64,000 nt of DNA from Trogon surrucura (Eukaryota > Chordata > Aves > Trogoniformes > Trogonidae), in assembly GCA_020746105.1 (NCBI GenBank), contig CM036618.1:5162501-5226500 (forward strand). Reading direction: 5' to 3'. Made by a program: the position numbers and the translations under genes. Below the pieces are notes generated by a model. The model was not told where the DNA came from and did not search any database. It saw only the letters and a list, made by a program, of their open reading frames with translations. Shown in pieces: positions 23,731-36,230 of this stretch. Positions within the stretch are counted from its first letter, which is position 1. Each line of letters begins with the position of its first letter.

Positions 23731-25263
23731 TTCATTTCTCCTTTCTTCTTGCAGAAAGAGAAAAGAACCAGAGAAAAATTAGACATTTTACCTTATAAAT
23801 GGAGAGGTTTGTGTACATGGGCTCCCAGGGCTTTTACCTGGAAAGGGATTCATTTGAGGTTTAGCATTTGACAGGAATTTCTGAAGAGTACTAGAAGTCA
23901 CCATATTTCATTCACAAGTGCCTAGTTACATGCTATCTTTGCAACTGGTTTTCTCAACGCTCAAATTTCTAGGTGAACCTTGAGATCTTTACTGAAAAGA
24001 CTGTGCAACTCCGTCTCTTTCAGGAAACATTTTAAGGTGTTCTTTTTAACTTTTGTATGTTTTGAAAAGAAGTTTGAAAATTACCTATTAACACACTGCA
24101 GATTTATTTAGAAAAAATAAAATGAAAAATAAAACAGCATTTAGCATCCACTGTAGTTCCAAATGTCTCAGAAATCTCAAAAAAATTACAGTAGTCCAGG
24201 ATCTTAAGTCAATGTATTTTAATTTATGAGTTTTTCATGTATCATTGTTACCATCTACTTCATCCCATGTTAGACAACCTTCATGACATCTTGATTATAT
24301 ATATCATTGTGCCAAGCCTGCTTGAAAGAAAATAGGCATTCCTCTTATCTAGCTTTAGGGATTGGATTCACATCCAGGTACCTGAATCAAATATGTTAGT
24401 TCATTTACCTAAACATATGCATTCAGTGACATTTGTGATTGTCTATGGCATCCACCAAATATGATGGCAAACATGATACAGAAGTTGTCCGGACAGGATA
24501 ACCCAGGGCTTCTCAAATGACACCAGACACTCCTGCTTTGGTCATTGACCCATACTCCAGTCAATACAATCAAAGGAGAAAAACGTATTTAGATATCTAG
24601 ATTTGGCTAGTTAAGTAACTCACTAGGCTCTACAAAGGGATGTACATATTTTCTGATGCTTAGATGTTTATTGCTGTGAAAATGTCCTAAAATTTTCAAG
24701 AAACCAAGCTATCGGGTGTGACACGATTTCAACATGTTCTGCAGAGGCAACTTGAAGACAATGTGTCTTCTTTGCACTGCATGGCCACGAACAGGCAACT
24801 GAATTTAATCGCAGCTGCAACAAAGTACAACCAGGGATTTTTAAGATGTAATTGATCTGGCTTAGTTTACATTATACTTATAGATGGATGGAGACACTCT
24901 CAAACGTCAATCTCTTCTCTTTGACTGCAAAGGGAGTCTAGCTGATCAGCTCTGGTGGGGCTAGCCACACTGGAGAGACAAAAGTCAAATGTGAAGACTC
25001 ACACTCTTAAAAGTTAATCTAAAAGTGCAAGAATAATAAACAGGGATCACTTCACATAAGCAAGATGGGCTGTGAAAGTATCCTGCAGAGGACAGATCTG
25101 AACATAGCTGTCGTAAAACCACTGATGTTTGTCCCTATTTTTTTCTTTTTTAAAGAACTTTTCTTCTGAATTTTTTAATGCTTAAATTATGCCTCTTGTT
25201 CCTTCATATCCCCAGGGGGAAAACTAAGGGAATGGCTCTTGAAACAACTAAGGCCAGGTCACG
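23728..25263. other. Unique AT-rich noncoding DNA
   Basis: No gene, dispersed repeat or strong motif recognised between the poly-A run and the antisense CR1. A TATATATA stretch lies near 24294-24304. Confidence 0.5.
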
Positions 25264-25580
25264 TAGAATCATTGAATCAGAGAATCAGAGAATCGTGGAA
25301 TCGTAGAATTGCTTAGGTAGGAAAAGACCTAAGATTATGTGCAAGTATTAACCCAGCGCTGTCAGGTCCACCATGTCCCTAAGCACCACATTTACACCTC
25401 TTCTAAACACCTCCAAGGACGGTGAGTCCATCTGCCACTTTCCTGGGCAGCCTGTTCCAGTGCTTGACAACCCTTTCAGTGAAGAAATTTTTACTCATGT
25501 CCAATCTAAACTTCCCCTGGCACAACCTGAGGCCATTTTCTCTTGCCTTATTGTTTGTTACTTGGGAGAAGAGACCAAAA
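25264..25580 (-). mobile_element. CR1 LINE 3' fragment, antisense, with expanded tail
   Basis: The left 45 bases are about five imperfect copies of the CR1 tail unit (TAGAATCA, TGAATCAG, AGAATCAG, AGAATCGT, GGAATCGT). After this come 'GGTAGGAAAAGACCTAAGAT', 'CCACCATGTCCCTAAGCACC', 'TGGGCAGCCTGTTCCAGTGC' and 'GAAGAAATTTTTACTCATGT'. It ends near 'GGGAGAAGAGACC'. The open frames here at 25373-25895 and 25403-25600 are shadows of this repeat and its GC-rich neighbour. Confidence 0.93.
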
Positions 25581-26040
25581 ATAGAACTGGAATATGGCAT
25601 AATTCAAACTGGAACTAGTTCCCAGGAGGAAGGACAGGCACTGGTAAGACCTGGACAGCCTTGCAGGCAGCTGCTCTTCCCGCCTGACCCTGCCAGACAA
25701 GCTGCCAATCTCACTCTCTGCTCAGGCCCCCTGCCAACGCAAGAGGTGGGTTTGCCTCCCCAAAAGCAAACCCTCAGGGCAGGGGGGCAGGTGCCCTTTG
25801 AGTGCTCATCACAGCATGATCCCAGCCACAGCCCATGGAAAGGGAGGGCCACAGGGCTCTTGCAGAAAGGAAGATCCTTTCCCCTGCCCATTTAATTCTT
25901 GGCCTCTGTTGTGTCTATTGCCTGCGGTGCTGGCTGATGACAGAAATGACAGCATTTTAGTGGCTATGTCACCTGTCCTGCTAGCACTAAGAATAGAGCA
26001 GCTCTATTTCTCTGCTGGTGCTAGATCCCTGTGAGCATAT
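25581..26040. other. GC-richer unknown segment next to CR1
   Basis: From about 25620 to 25890 the sequence is clearly richer in G and C than the window average, with 'GGGCAGGGGGGCAGGTGCCC' near 25780. It carries open frames on both strands (plus 25422-25895, minus 25604-25891), but neither shows a known domain, and the CR1 forms part of the plus-strand frame. It could be a decayed mobile element or a small regulatory patch. CpG dinucleotides look sparse, so I do not call it a CpG island. Confidence 0.35.
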
Positions 26041-26944
26041 GACATAAGCGAAGGAAATCCATCCCTTCTGCTTTGCTGTGATGCCATAAGCTTCAGCATC
26101 ACTAAAGAGCTGTGCTGCTACCTGGTTTGTAGAACCTGCATCTGCCTGAAGTCCAGTCCTGGTGGTGCAACAGCAGACTGGCGCTTTGGGATACTCAGGA
26201 TTGTGAGAGGAGGTTGCAATTTACATTTCTTCAAGCACATCCTTACACATATAAATCCTGCCAGGGCTGCTTTGCTCATCATGTTGCGCTTATTTCAACA
26301 TTTTCCTGTCCATTTTCCACCTCAGACTGAGCAGGAGCGGATTCTCTGTCTCTTAGGAATGCACTATATGTAAAACGATGCCAAATTAACAAAAAAAAGT
26401 GTCATGAAGCTGCTTTGGGAGTGGGAACACCTGCACAGAAAATTATTGCATAACAAAGGCGAAAGAATCAATTTTGGTCAAGATCACTTGTTGTTCACCT
26501 TCACTGTACTCAGTGACCTGGAGATTCAAGTTCCCTACAGTGGCTGTGCCTACATCAAAATATCTGTTTAGTCCAGAAAAAGGAAAATAAGGAAATCCAG
26601 TCCTCTCTCCAGACATTTCTTCTTATGGAAGGTGTGCTTGTATGCTGGAATTCCTTTGGATGTGCTTGACTTCTCCCATCTGAATTGGCGATGACACATC
26701 CTTTACTAATGAAAACTTCTTTATCTGATACAGATCAAACAGTTTCTTCTTCACAAAGCCATAGCTTATCAGTATTATTTTATTCTATTTTAAAATTTTA
26801 GCCGCAAAGTTTTGTTGCTATTTCTATTTTAGTTCCTTTTTACCCCCTTATGGTAAACAGCATGTTTACAGAAGCAAAATTTCTTAAAGCAGAGCAAATT
26901 TGCCCAGGAATCTTGTAGAATATGTCTCTTTAGAGATGTTAAAA
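26041..26944. other. Unique noncoding DNA
   Basis: Nothing recognised between the GC-richer patch and the next CR1 tail. Confidence 0.5.
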
Positions 26945-27056
26945 AAATGTCTAGACACAGTCACGGGCAACTGGCTTTTGGTGATCCTGTCTGAGCAGGG
27001 ACGTTGGACCAGATGATCTCCAGAGATTCCTTCCAGCTGAAACCATTCTGTGAAAT
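26945..27056 (+). mobile_element. CR1 LINE 3' tail, sense
   Basis: It contains 'GGTGATCCTGTCTGAGCAGG', 'TTGGACCAGATGATCTCCAG' and 'CCTTCCAGCTGAAACCATTC' and ends TTCTGTGAAAT. This is the standard sense CR1 3' untranslated block. It is severely 5'-truncated. Confidence 0.92.
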
Positions 27057-27146
27057 TTCAGTTATGTACATAAATTTAGATTTTTGTCATCAGATTAATT
27101 CATGACACAACTCTTTGATAATGATCATTTAAAGTCTTACACTGAA

Positions 27147-27190
27147 TATTATTAATAATACTAATAATAATACTAATAACAATAATAGCA
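27147..27190. repeat. (TAA)n-like microsatellite
   Basis: An imperfect run of AATAATACT/ATTAAT units, 44 bases long, in very AT-rich DNA. Confidence 0.75.
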
Positions 27191-29839
27191 GTTAATGCCA
27201 AATTTATCCTTCTATTACAAAATAAAGCAGTTAAAAACTTTGTTACAATTAGAATCTTGTAACAATCTTTATAATAACACTTGTATCAGTTTAAAATAAA
27301 TATTCTTTTTAGATTGAAATTGTGTAATTACAGCTTAATTTAACAGAACGTAGGTTTATTTTTTCCAAAAAATTTAAACCATCATTTCCTTTAAAAATTA
27401 GACAACTATGTGTAAATGATCATATGAAAACAATATATGAACTTGTTAATCTAGACTACTTAACTTTGAATTATATTTTCTATTCTATTACATCCATTAC
27501 TTCATTCATTGTGTTTGCTTATGGTAGAGTCTGGGGAGATACAATTGTGAATGAGGTGCTAGGTGATATGAAAACAGAAGTTAGTTTGAAATGTTATGTT
27601 CCCGTTAATTTTAAAGATATTCATTGATGTTGGGTCAATGACTTCATTACAAAAATCCATACTTAATTTTAATAAGACTGTTGTGACAATCACATCTTCC
27701 CTTTATTATGAAATAAATTACTTCCATGTTCGACCTGTTAAGGCTTCTGATATTGTTCAATTTCTGCCAAAATTGCCCTATTTTGTCCCATTTATTTTGT
27801 TCACTTTTAATTTAGGTTTTTACCAAATAACAATTCAAAGTTCACAGTGAGGGATTCTTCCTTTCTGGTGGTTTTTTGGTTTGTGTTGTTTGGTTTTTGG
27901 TGGGGTTTTTTTTCAGCTGTACTGCCTAGACCTGATCAGCAATACTTCAAGGGGAATTAAGTTGAAAAAGAAACAAAATGTACAGTTTGTACAGTTATAC
28001 TGTGAGCTTACTTCAGGAAGAGGGGAACTGGGAAAGGTAATGCTTTTATGATCATATGCCACAAACTTTTTCTTATATACAAAAAATACCTATTAACAGC
28101 TGTGAAAACGAGCACATGAAGTTTTCCACATCTACATTTTACAGTTATCCATCTGAATATCTGTGGAAAGCTATTGTTGCAAATATGCTCTGCAATATTT
28201 CTGTAACACAAATTGAGAGCTTTTACAACAGTATTGCATGTTTACGGAGTTCTTTATGACCTGCGAGGGAAAAGAAACTGATTTATGCCTATTCTGTTCT
28301 GTTCCACATGCATAAGTGCCTGTCCATACTTGAACACAAACATTAAAAGAGCATTAGAATAGCCACTGAAGTGAAGTACTCCAGAGCTAAGACAGGTTAG
28401 ATTTTGCCACCTGTACAGATACACCTTCTTCCTTTCTCACAAGTCTCATGAAAGTTTCAACTTCCTGATTACTATTTCCCTTCCAAAAGCAACATGCTAT
28501 CCATTAGTTAATCATTAATCAACATTTTATTTCATCCAAATTAATCATTAATCAATATTTTACCTGAATTATGCAAAATGTTTTCCAAAGTCTGTTCTGC
28601 ATTTAAAAATAAGATGCAAGTAATTTATAGCTAACGTGTGTATTTGTGCATGGACTGAGTGTATACAGATATTTAATTGGTTTTTTTCACCTTTAGCTTC
28701 TCTAGTGCAAAGAGTGGTGTTTCATACCTACATGAAACATCTACTGACAATGCCTATGTGCCATTTTAGGTTCATTTTCATGCAATAAGGAGCTTATAAG
28801 CATTCTCCATTCTGCCAGAGGAGGTGATAATTCTACTGACAACAGGGTTGACAACCTGATTATTCCAGATTGTTCTGTATTTGGTTTTCTTAGTGGTAGT
28901 ATGTCATCATAGGTTTGTTGGAAAATGCATTTCTCCCTCTGGCCTGATGCAGGAAATCCTAATAAATACTCTACCTTCTTTGAGGCAAACTGTTTTGTTC
29001 TTTTTATAAGCTGGGCAATCAACAAGAAGCACCTATCAATCAGATGGTTATTTAGGCAGGTTGTTCACATGAAAAAAATAAGAAAAATAAACAAGCTTGG
29101 AGATCTAGTCAGTGTGAAGTTAGGACAGACTGGACAGTGATTCAGCTGACCTGAGATATTTACTTAAGGTGGGGCTGAATTTCTTTCTGTGCTCCGTAGG
29201 TTGGATTGACGATCTCCATTGTCTGGAACATAAGTGCAGACATAAATGTCATGTACCCACTTACACTATGGACACTATAGACACCAAAGAGCACATGTCT
29301 TAATTGTAGTCTGAAATCTGTCCATTTATTTGCATGATGTGACTGTAGGAAATTTGAGCTGATACCAGCAATCCTAAATGCAGTTTTACTGTAGAGTTAA
29401 ATGAGTTTTGAATCATTTTGCTGCATGTTAGGATTAGCTGGCTAAATATCAGCTCCCAGATTGTCCCACAGAAGGTATTTAGTCATTAGGTAACATCTAG
29501 ATGAGCAGCCAGAATGTCTTATTTCAGGAACACCCTTTTCTTCAGGAGAGGTCCAGCCAGCTTGAATTATCTTAGTCATTTATCAAACAATTGATGAATA
29601 CTGACTCTATCAAGCACTTTGGAAAAGCAGTACCCACAATACATTATTCCCCTTTCCTGGTTAAGATTCCTACCTGATGAACTACAATATGCATTTCTTC
29701 AGGTCTACTTTCCTTGTGACTCTGTAAGTGGTTGCCCATGTAGTGTCTTTGACCCTGCACAGTTTAGATATATCTGACTATAGCATGTTGCAGGAGTATG
29801 GGAAGAGCAGGTTTAAACCTTTCTCAGGCTAAAACTGCC
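27191..29839. other. Unique very AT-rich noncoding DNA
   Basis: No gene recognised. A T/G-rich run lies at 27867-27912. One 23-base segment is duplicated at 28508-28530 and 28541-28563 (see findings). Short frames lack family features. Confidence 0.5.
28508..28563 (+). repeat. Local tandem duplication (23-base unit, 33-base period)
   Basis: A unit reading TAATCATTAATCAACATTTT-like occurs twice, separated by about 10 bases, with one or two differences. It is probably a small replication-slippage duplication. Confidence 0.7.
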
Positions 29840-29905
29840 CTGCAACTCCAGTTTTGAGGTTCCCAGGACAATGCTGTAACCACGGGGCCATTATGTAAAA
29901 GATGA
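29840..29905 (-). mobile_element. tRNA-derived SINE head, probable MIR/CORE-SINE relic
   Basis: Read on the minus strand, 'TGGCCCCGTGGTTACAGCAT' has the form of a Pol III A box (TGGC..AGTGG). It is followed by 'TGTCCTGGGAACCTCAAAAC', which fits the space to a decayed B box. The core cannot be followed with confidence. Confidence 0.42.
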
Positions 29906-32900
29906 GTGTTGGCAGCTCCTTTCCTGGCAGGTGTGAAAACACTTTTCTTACTAGCCATGCCCAAAGATTTGATTTAGAGACTTATGCCCAAAATAAATTT
30001 TCTTGTCTTGGATACCTATTTCTCTGAATTCCCCTAAACAGAGAGTGTTTCATACCAACCACTTGCCTCAGCTTTGCCAATGAGCTGGCTCAGATGTTTT
30101 ACCACTAAGTGGGTACCTACCTAAGGCACTTAACTTTTCCCAAGTTTTCTAAAGTTAAGGGGAATTATTTGTTGCTGTGCAGGAAATGTAGGCACATCAA
30201 TCTGGAAAGTGAATTCTGGTGAGACTGATTTTAAGGTATGATGAAAATGTCAATCCCAAATCCCTTTTAGAATATACAGTCTATTCAAGTCATTCTAAAA
30301 TCATTAACCATTGCTCATGACCAAGATCTAGAAAAAAATAGTGCTTTTAGATCCCCAAAACTCAATTCTGGAAATAGGAAAATAACAACACAAATTCATG
30401 TCTTCTTTCTGCTTCTCCAAAATGTAGAAATGCACCTCATCTGGGGGCAAGGCAAGGGTATCTTTCACAACAGTTTCTTTAATAGTTTCAACATCTGTGA
30501 GATTTTTTTTTTGGAAAAATATTAAACCAAACTTGCAAATTATCTTCCTGTTCATTATTTTGATGCTTGGAAAAAAAAAAATGAAGTACCAAGAATGAAA
30601 GATAATTAATTGCCAAACTATAATAAGTATGTTTTTCACTATGATTGGCAACAGTTAGATGTAGATTTAGCTTCACTTACTTCATCTACAAGGAGCAGCA
30701 GTGTCATGTGGTGGTGAGGACAGAAACTCCGTGAAGATGATTGTACACAAGAAACTGTTGCATTTCTTGTTCACTTGTATGAGAAGGAAAAAGACTGAGT
30801 TCAAAAACTCCAGTTTTACACTCTGAGCCTTTTTTGCCAGAGAATAAACAGTCAGAGTTTCACCTAAAATGACTGGTACACACCATCATCCAGTACAGCC
30901 AGTTGTAGAAAAAGAGAAGACCAAGTAAGAGATATCACTCACAAGTGGTTTTATTTTTTTTCTGTCTCAGAAAGTTAAGAAAGGTTGTGTCATAAGAAGG
31001 ATCAACATCTCCTTTTGTGCAATCAATGGAAAAGCTCACTTTTCTACCCTTGATCCACAAGATGATGTGGTATGATAGATTTCATTAATAGATTCATATC
31101 AAAGGCTCAGAATGTGCCTAAATTCACCTGGAATAGGAGCAGAATATAGTTCTAAGAGCAGGCAGAGCACCAAAGGAACTTATAATGGTCTTGTTTGACT
31201 TCAAGGGAATTTATGATTTACACTGGCGAGCTATTAGACTTGCCACTCACTTGTTTTTAACCCAAAGGCATCTAGCATTGCCCCAAAGAGCTGTTACTCA
31301 GGAGCTGGCTCATAGTACTCTAACAGGCAGTTTGAGTGGAGCCTCTCCTTTTCAGAGTAAGAGAATCTAGGTATGGATGGCCGGGGCATGGCAAGTGGCA
31401 TCATACACAGGGAAAATATGCTAAGCCCTGTTTTGCCTGTCAGCAGAAGAGTCAGGAAAGACAGGGATACAACCACACTGACAGCAAGGTGTCAAACACA
31501 TATTGCTCTGAGTACACCTTACCTTGAAATAAGCATTAATTCATCTACATTATTTCCTGGACTGAACCAAAATGTTTAATGCAGTATAGTACTGCTTCCC
31601 AATCCTTGGTGAGCTCATCTGGGGATGTCTAAGGCAGCACTTCACTGCCCAGCATAGACTACAGGTGGGATTCATCTCATGTGCCATGAGCCACCTAAAC
31701 ATGGATGGTGTAAAGCAAAACTGCCTAGGTTCTGTCATTACTTTAATCTCGGTGGAGGTTAAGTTGACTGCAAAAGGCACGTTCCATCTCTCTCACATCT
31801 CTCTTGCTGGCACTAGTGCTCAGCAATCACATCTGAAATCTGATCAGGACAAAAGCACTATTTTTCAAGTTCTCAGCTAAGGAGACCATGATGTGAAGTG
31901 GTTGCAGCAGAGCTTGCTGCAGCACAAGGCAGGCAGTGGGAATAGTGGAAGAGACAGGGCAACTCTTTTCTGTGTTTGTTCTCTCCAGGGATGATTTACA
32001 GTAACTGTGGGAGTATGCTCCGAGTTCTTTATCCAGCATCTCCAAAAGTGGACAAAGACAGGTATCTCTAGAAAATAGATCCTCCCATCCACCTCTATTA
32101 CCACTCCATGATTCTTGCCGTCTCCACTGTATCTAGAAAGAGGCTCGGTAAACAATTTTAGAGTACGTCTTGAACCTGAAGACAGCTGGACCTAAATTAC
32201 CTTCCTGAATTGCATATGGAGTCTAGGAAAGAGCTATTTGAGTCCGAATACTACATCATCAACACAGGATGTCCCTGTTTGAAACTTCATTTACATGTAA
32301 GAAGCAGAGGAGTGGTCTTGGGTATTTGTGTTTTGGAAATTAAATTTACATGTAAGACCTCAGAGAAGTGTCAATGATCATTTCCAGCTCCAGTTACCAT
32401 AAAACTTTCCCTTCAGTGAACTGCAGAGAAAGAGGGAAAGCTGTTGGTTAAAGCTCATCCAAACACCAGTGACTGAGCTGCTTTAGAGGAGCTAAAAATA
32501 ATTTCAGCTAACAATGCCACCACCTCCACATAATGAAATTCCAGTGTCTTAGCATTGTAATGAGTGTTCCTCCAGTGAAAGAAACACATAAGATGGTAGT
32601 TTTATGAGGTACGGGTTTTCCTGTACTGTTTTTGTAACACCTCCAAAAAAAAAAAACCTAAAAAAGGTATTTGACAGCATTAAAATTTGAAAATAGGTAG
32701 CTCAGCTCTTGTTTTTTAATTATAAAGTCTGAAGATAATATTTCAGTTACTCTAATCCCATAAAATTGTTTCATTTCTTTTATTTTCTATTTTCTTTTTC
32801 CTTTCACCTTTTTGTTTATTTCTCTTTTTTTGTGTAATAGTCCATTCTGTAGTCTTATTTTGCTTAATGAATCTCATGGTGGTAAATTAGCAGTATTCGC

Positions 32901-34344
32901 CCCATCAGAGGACTGCTCTGCAAAGTGGAATAAAAATCTGTGCAGAACATCCCTACAGATGCTGAGACTAAATATGGATTCAGCAAGGCACGAAGCCTGG
33001 ATACTGTTGCAAGTTGCTGTTTTCTGCCCTCCCTGAACTTTTCTGTTTCCTCTTTGGGACTCTGAAATGGGTAGATGGGTCGGATCAAATGTGATGAGAA
33101 CAGGAGAATACATAGGAAAAGCACGTTCAGCTATTCCAGGAACAAAGTCCGGGGCTCCAGGACTCCCTGGCAAGATAGTTTCTTCATAACTGTCTTCCAG
33201 ATCTTGAGATTGTTTTGGGTTGTTTGGAGTGGCTGGGGGGAACTCCTCCCCCTTTTTTATTCCCTCTGGCTATTTTCCAGGTTTACAGTCATGCTGCCCC
33301 ATTATGTCAATTGCCTGAGTGTAATCCCTCAGCTGCCTTGTGCAACACTGCAATTCTTGCCGACGAACCAGGAAAACACAACTGAGTTCTCAGGAGCTGA
33401 CAGTGAAAGAAAGTCTAGCTGAGCCAACTTTGCTTAAATATTAGAGCTTTAACAATTTTTTCAGAATGAGCAATGCCCGTAAACCTGTCCTTTGACGTCC
33501 CACGTGACAGATTCCAAAGACTACACTACAGCTACCCTGAACAAATAGCATGGAAGTCATCATCACTTCAGCCAACAACTGGAATTCAGCCCTAGATTAC
33601 TCTACAAGTGTTTTTCATCAAAATCAGAGTAGCCTTGGCTTTGGTGTTATTTTAAACTCCATTCAGCCAGTTTGCTGGTTATGTCTGCCAGAGCTGAGAA
33701 CATTATTTCCGTCATGTGAAACTATTGAAGGTATTTCGATGCACAAATTCCACCGAATTTGCATACCTGCTCAAAACCAAACAAAAGACTATGGAAAACA
33801 ATCCAAATTTACTGATGTCCTTAAATATAGGGATGTTTCTAAAAATTATTTATTTATTAATTCATGTTGTTTTTTAAAAGTGAGAAGATAGCCGGACAGC
33901 ATATCAGATAGATTTGTGCTTCAATTTAGGGAAGATTCTTTCTTTAAAAACACCTTAATTCTGTTGTGAACAATGAAAGTACTCCTAACAACCTGCCTCG
34001 AGTTCAAGGGGTCTACAGAAATAGGAATTCTCTTGAAGATTTTGTTTCCAGAAAAGTTGAGATTGGAAAGGATGTCTGCAAGTCTTCTGGAATTAGTGGG
34101 TGGAGCTTCTTTAACATCAGATATCCTCAGGTGAGAGCACTGGGTTAGGGTGAGGAAACTTTGCAGGATGAGTACAGTGCCAATGTCATAGCTGTCAATA
34201 CTCGCTTGGTTAGAAACATTTCTTAGTTTCTGTGTATTGGAATGGCTTATCCATTGAAACCTGCTCTGTTATCTAATGCATGAGTCACCAGAATACCTCC
34301 TAATAAAGCATGAGGAACCCACCTTTAGTGACACAGTTATGCAT
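29906..34344. other. Long unique interval, no gene recognised
   Basis: About 4.4 kb with A-runs near 30571-30581 and 32644-32655. Frames up to 115 residues occur (for example 33075-33422 and 33550-33891). They have no domain I recognise, no consistent splice boundaries, and they overlap frames on the opposite strand, so I leave them as chance. Confidence 0.5.
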
Positions 34345-34430
34345 TATTCTGTATTTTACAGATCTGAAAGCTGAGACACAGGCCTGTGGTCAGAGCAAGC
34401 TGAAGATCGTAGACCTGCCATCAGGTGTTA
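34345..34430 (-). mobile_element. MIR-like SINE core fragment
   Basis: The plus strand 'TATTTTACAGATCTGAAAGC' followed by 'TGAGACACAGGCCTGTGGTC' corresponds to the reverse of the MIR segment around 'CTCAGTTTCCTCATCTGTAA'. The flanks are too decayed to fix the ends. Confidence 0.42.
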
Positions 34431-34818
34431 CAACCAGAAAAATTTTGAGTTCTGACTCTGTGTCATGAACACAGGAGTATCCTTGCATTTATTCGTTAAA
34501 TGATCCATCAATAAATTAAAAGCAAGAGGGCAAAAAATAAAGATAATAATATGAAGAGAAATAGATTATCTTTCCAGTCAAATGATATCTGTATGGGTGG
34601 AATTGAAATAGCTTCAAATAGGATAGGAAATACTCCTCTATTCCTTTCGCCTATCTAAGCAACCCTCTAGGGACAGCAAATCCCCCTTAGCTGAATCCCA
34701 CTGCTCGTGGGCAAGATGCATCTTCTGCAGGCTGTTGTAGTCAGCACTGTCAAATCCAAACTCTTCCCTCCCTGCCTCTTTCCCAGTTCCTTTCCCTTTC
34801 CCCACCAACTGCTGGAGG
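34431..34818. other. Unique noncoding DNA
   Basis: No gene recognised. It runs into the poly-A tract with a C/T-rich lead (34760-34805). Confidence 0.45.

Positions 34819-34848
<30 letters not shown>
34819..34848. repeat. Poly-A run, 30 A
   Basis: An A30 tract that follows a pyrimidine-rich lead. The two minus-strand frames here start with poly-Phe and are artefacts of the tract. Confidence 0.95.
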
Positions 34849-34850
<2 letters not shown>

Positions 34851-34892
34851 CAATTGTTGTAGACCTGTATCAGAGATGCCAATCTAATTATA

Positions 34893-34931
34893 TCTTTTTC
34901 TCTCTCTTTTTTTTTTTTTCTTTCCTTTTTT
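34893..34931. repeat. Polypyrimidine (T/CT)n tract
   Basis: A 39-base run of T and C, mostly T, 45 bases after the poly-A tract. With the poly-A run it could fold back as an A:T stem. Confidence 0.85.
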
Positions 34932-34946
34932 TGGACATTGCTTCTG

Positions 34947-35020
34947 CGGAGGAGGGAGGGGGGAAGGATTGGGATTGGCAGTAGTGGGGGAAGCTGAAGA
35001 GAAGAAGGAGGGGGGAAGAA
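34947..35020 (+). other. G-rich purine tract with possible G-quadruplex
   Basis: Runs of three or more G lie at 34954-34956, 34958-34963, 34971-34973 and 34986-34990. They are separated by 1, 7 and 12 bases, enough for one intramolecular quadruplex on the plus strand. A further G6 run follows near 35010. Confidence 0.5.
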
Positions 35021-36160
35021 GAGAAAATATTTCCTTTGGCAATTCTGTTTCTCTTTCGAAAAAGGGACTACTTTCCTTGCTCCTTATCCCTCCTGACAAG
35101 TACAGGCACTTTGGGCCTTAACTGGATGTGAACATTGTCAAAAGAAATTTGGGCTAAAGGGAGGCATCTGCAGTTCTGTTCCTATTGCACTTGGTGCTGG
35201 AGCCACTTTTGCGAATGTGGCAGGGTGGCTGGTGGGCAGACACCAGTACAGATGGGAACTTCACATACTGTATGCATCATGACCAACTATAAAAACAGTC
35301 ACAACGCATCAGCTGTTACCCGGCCAGTCTCCCTGGAACCTTCACTTTCAATTTCAATCTCGCTGACATCCACAGCTTACAGTGAGCTTTTATGTTTAAG
35401 CATCAGTACAGTACTAATGCAAGAGAAAAGGGGCGGCTGGGCTACCACGGCAAGGAATTAAAGCTCTGATCTGAGCCAGCCATTGGAAGGGAGGAGCAAT
35501 TCAAGGGGAATTGTGTAACTGGACTCTGTGGAAAATGGGGAGGGGAGGGAGAAGCAGGAGATGGGAGTCGGGAATTCTTTTTGACGCCAAGAACACACAG
35601 CAAGTCAGGGGGATTGTGAAAAAGAAATGTAGCGAGCAGGCACTCTCCCAAATTGTAATTTAATGCTTGGAGTAATCCTATTGTGTCAGCTACTCACCGC
35701 CAAAGAATTGAGGATAAATATAACTTTTAAAAAAAATTGAGGGGATGGTAATTTGAACAGCTTAATGTTTCTTCAAAGGCTAAGTGATGGAAAGCAGCAC
35801 TGAAGTAAATTGACAACTTGGAATTAACTGGTTGTTGGCACAGCTCAGGTAAAGGTTTGATGGTAACATAAGCCTTCCAAAGTGTTTCCAAACTGAAGTA
35901 TTATGAAAAGGTAAATTATGTTTTGTATTCATGACTGAAAGCATTTTATTTTAAAGCCAGCACTGCCGATGCTGTCAAGGTGGAGATCCTAGCTTTATGT
36001 ACAGTGCCTCTAGCCTCGCAATGTGAGTGAGGCAACATGACAGCTTGTAATAAGTAATTTTTATACAGTTGCATTTATCACTCAAGTAGGCTTGGCAATA
36101 TTAAACACAGACCTTAAAATGCTGCAGAAGAGGAAGGACAGGGGCTGGAGGCCATGTATA
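35021..36160. other. Unique DNA, candidate noncoding regulatory block in its second half
   Basis: No coding exon recognised. From about 35650 the sequence has balanced complexity, few homopolymers and several AT-rich core motifs (TTAAT, GTAATTTAAT). This texture resembles conserved noncoding elements in vertebrate gene deserts. It is only a texture argument; no conservation could be measured. Confidence 0.35.
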
Positions 36161-36230
36161 TTGTGTGTGTGTGTGCTTGCGTGCGTGCGTGAGTGCTTGT
36201 AACTTCTTTTTTTTTTTTTTCTTTCTCCAG
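36161..36230. repeat. (GT)n / GTGC repeat followed by poly-T
   Basis: GTGTGTGTGTGTG followed by degenerate GTGC units, then an uninterrupted T-run at about 36207-36220. Confidence 0.85.

Noticed and set aside
25620-25890. A CpG island or promoter
   Set aside because: The segment is GC-richer but CpG dinucleotides look sparse, and no transcript start is suggested.
29840-29905. A tRNA gene
   Set aside because: There is an A-box-like sequence but no cloverleaf: acceptor-stem pairing and anticodon arm are missing. A SINE head fits better.
33550-33891. A 113-residue plus-strand frame
   Set aside because: No motif, no plausible exon boundaries, and an AT-rich end; most likely chance.
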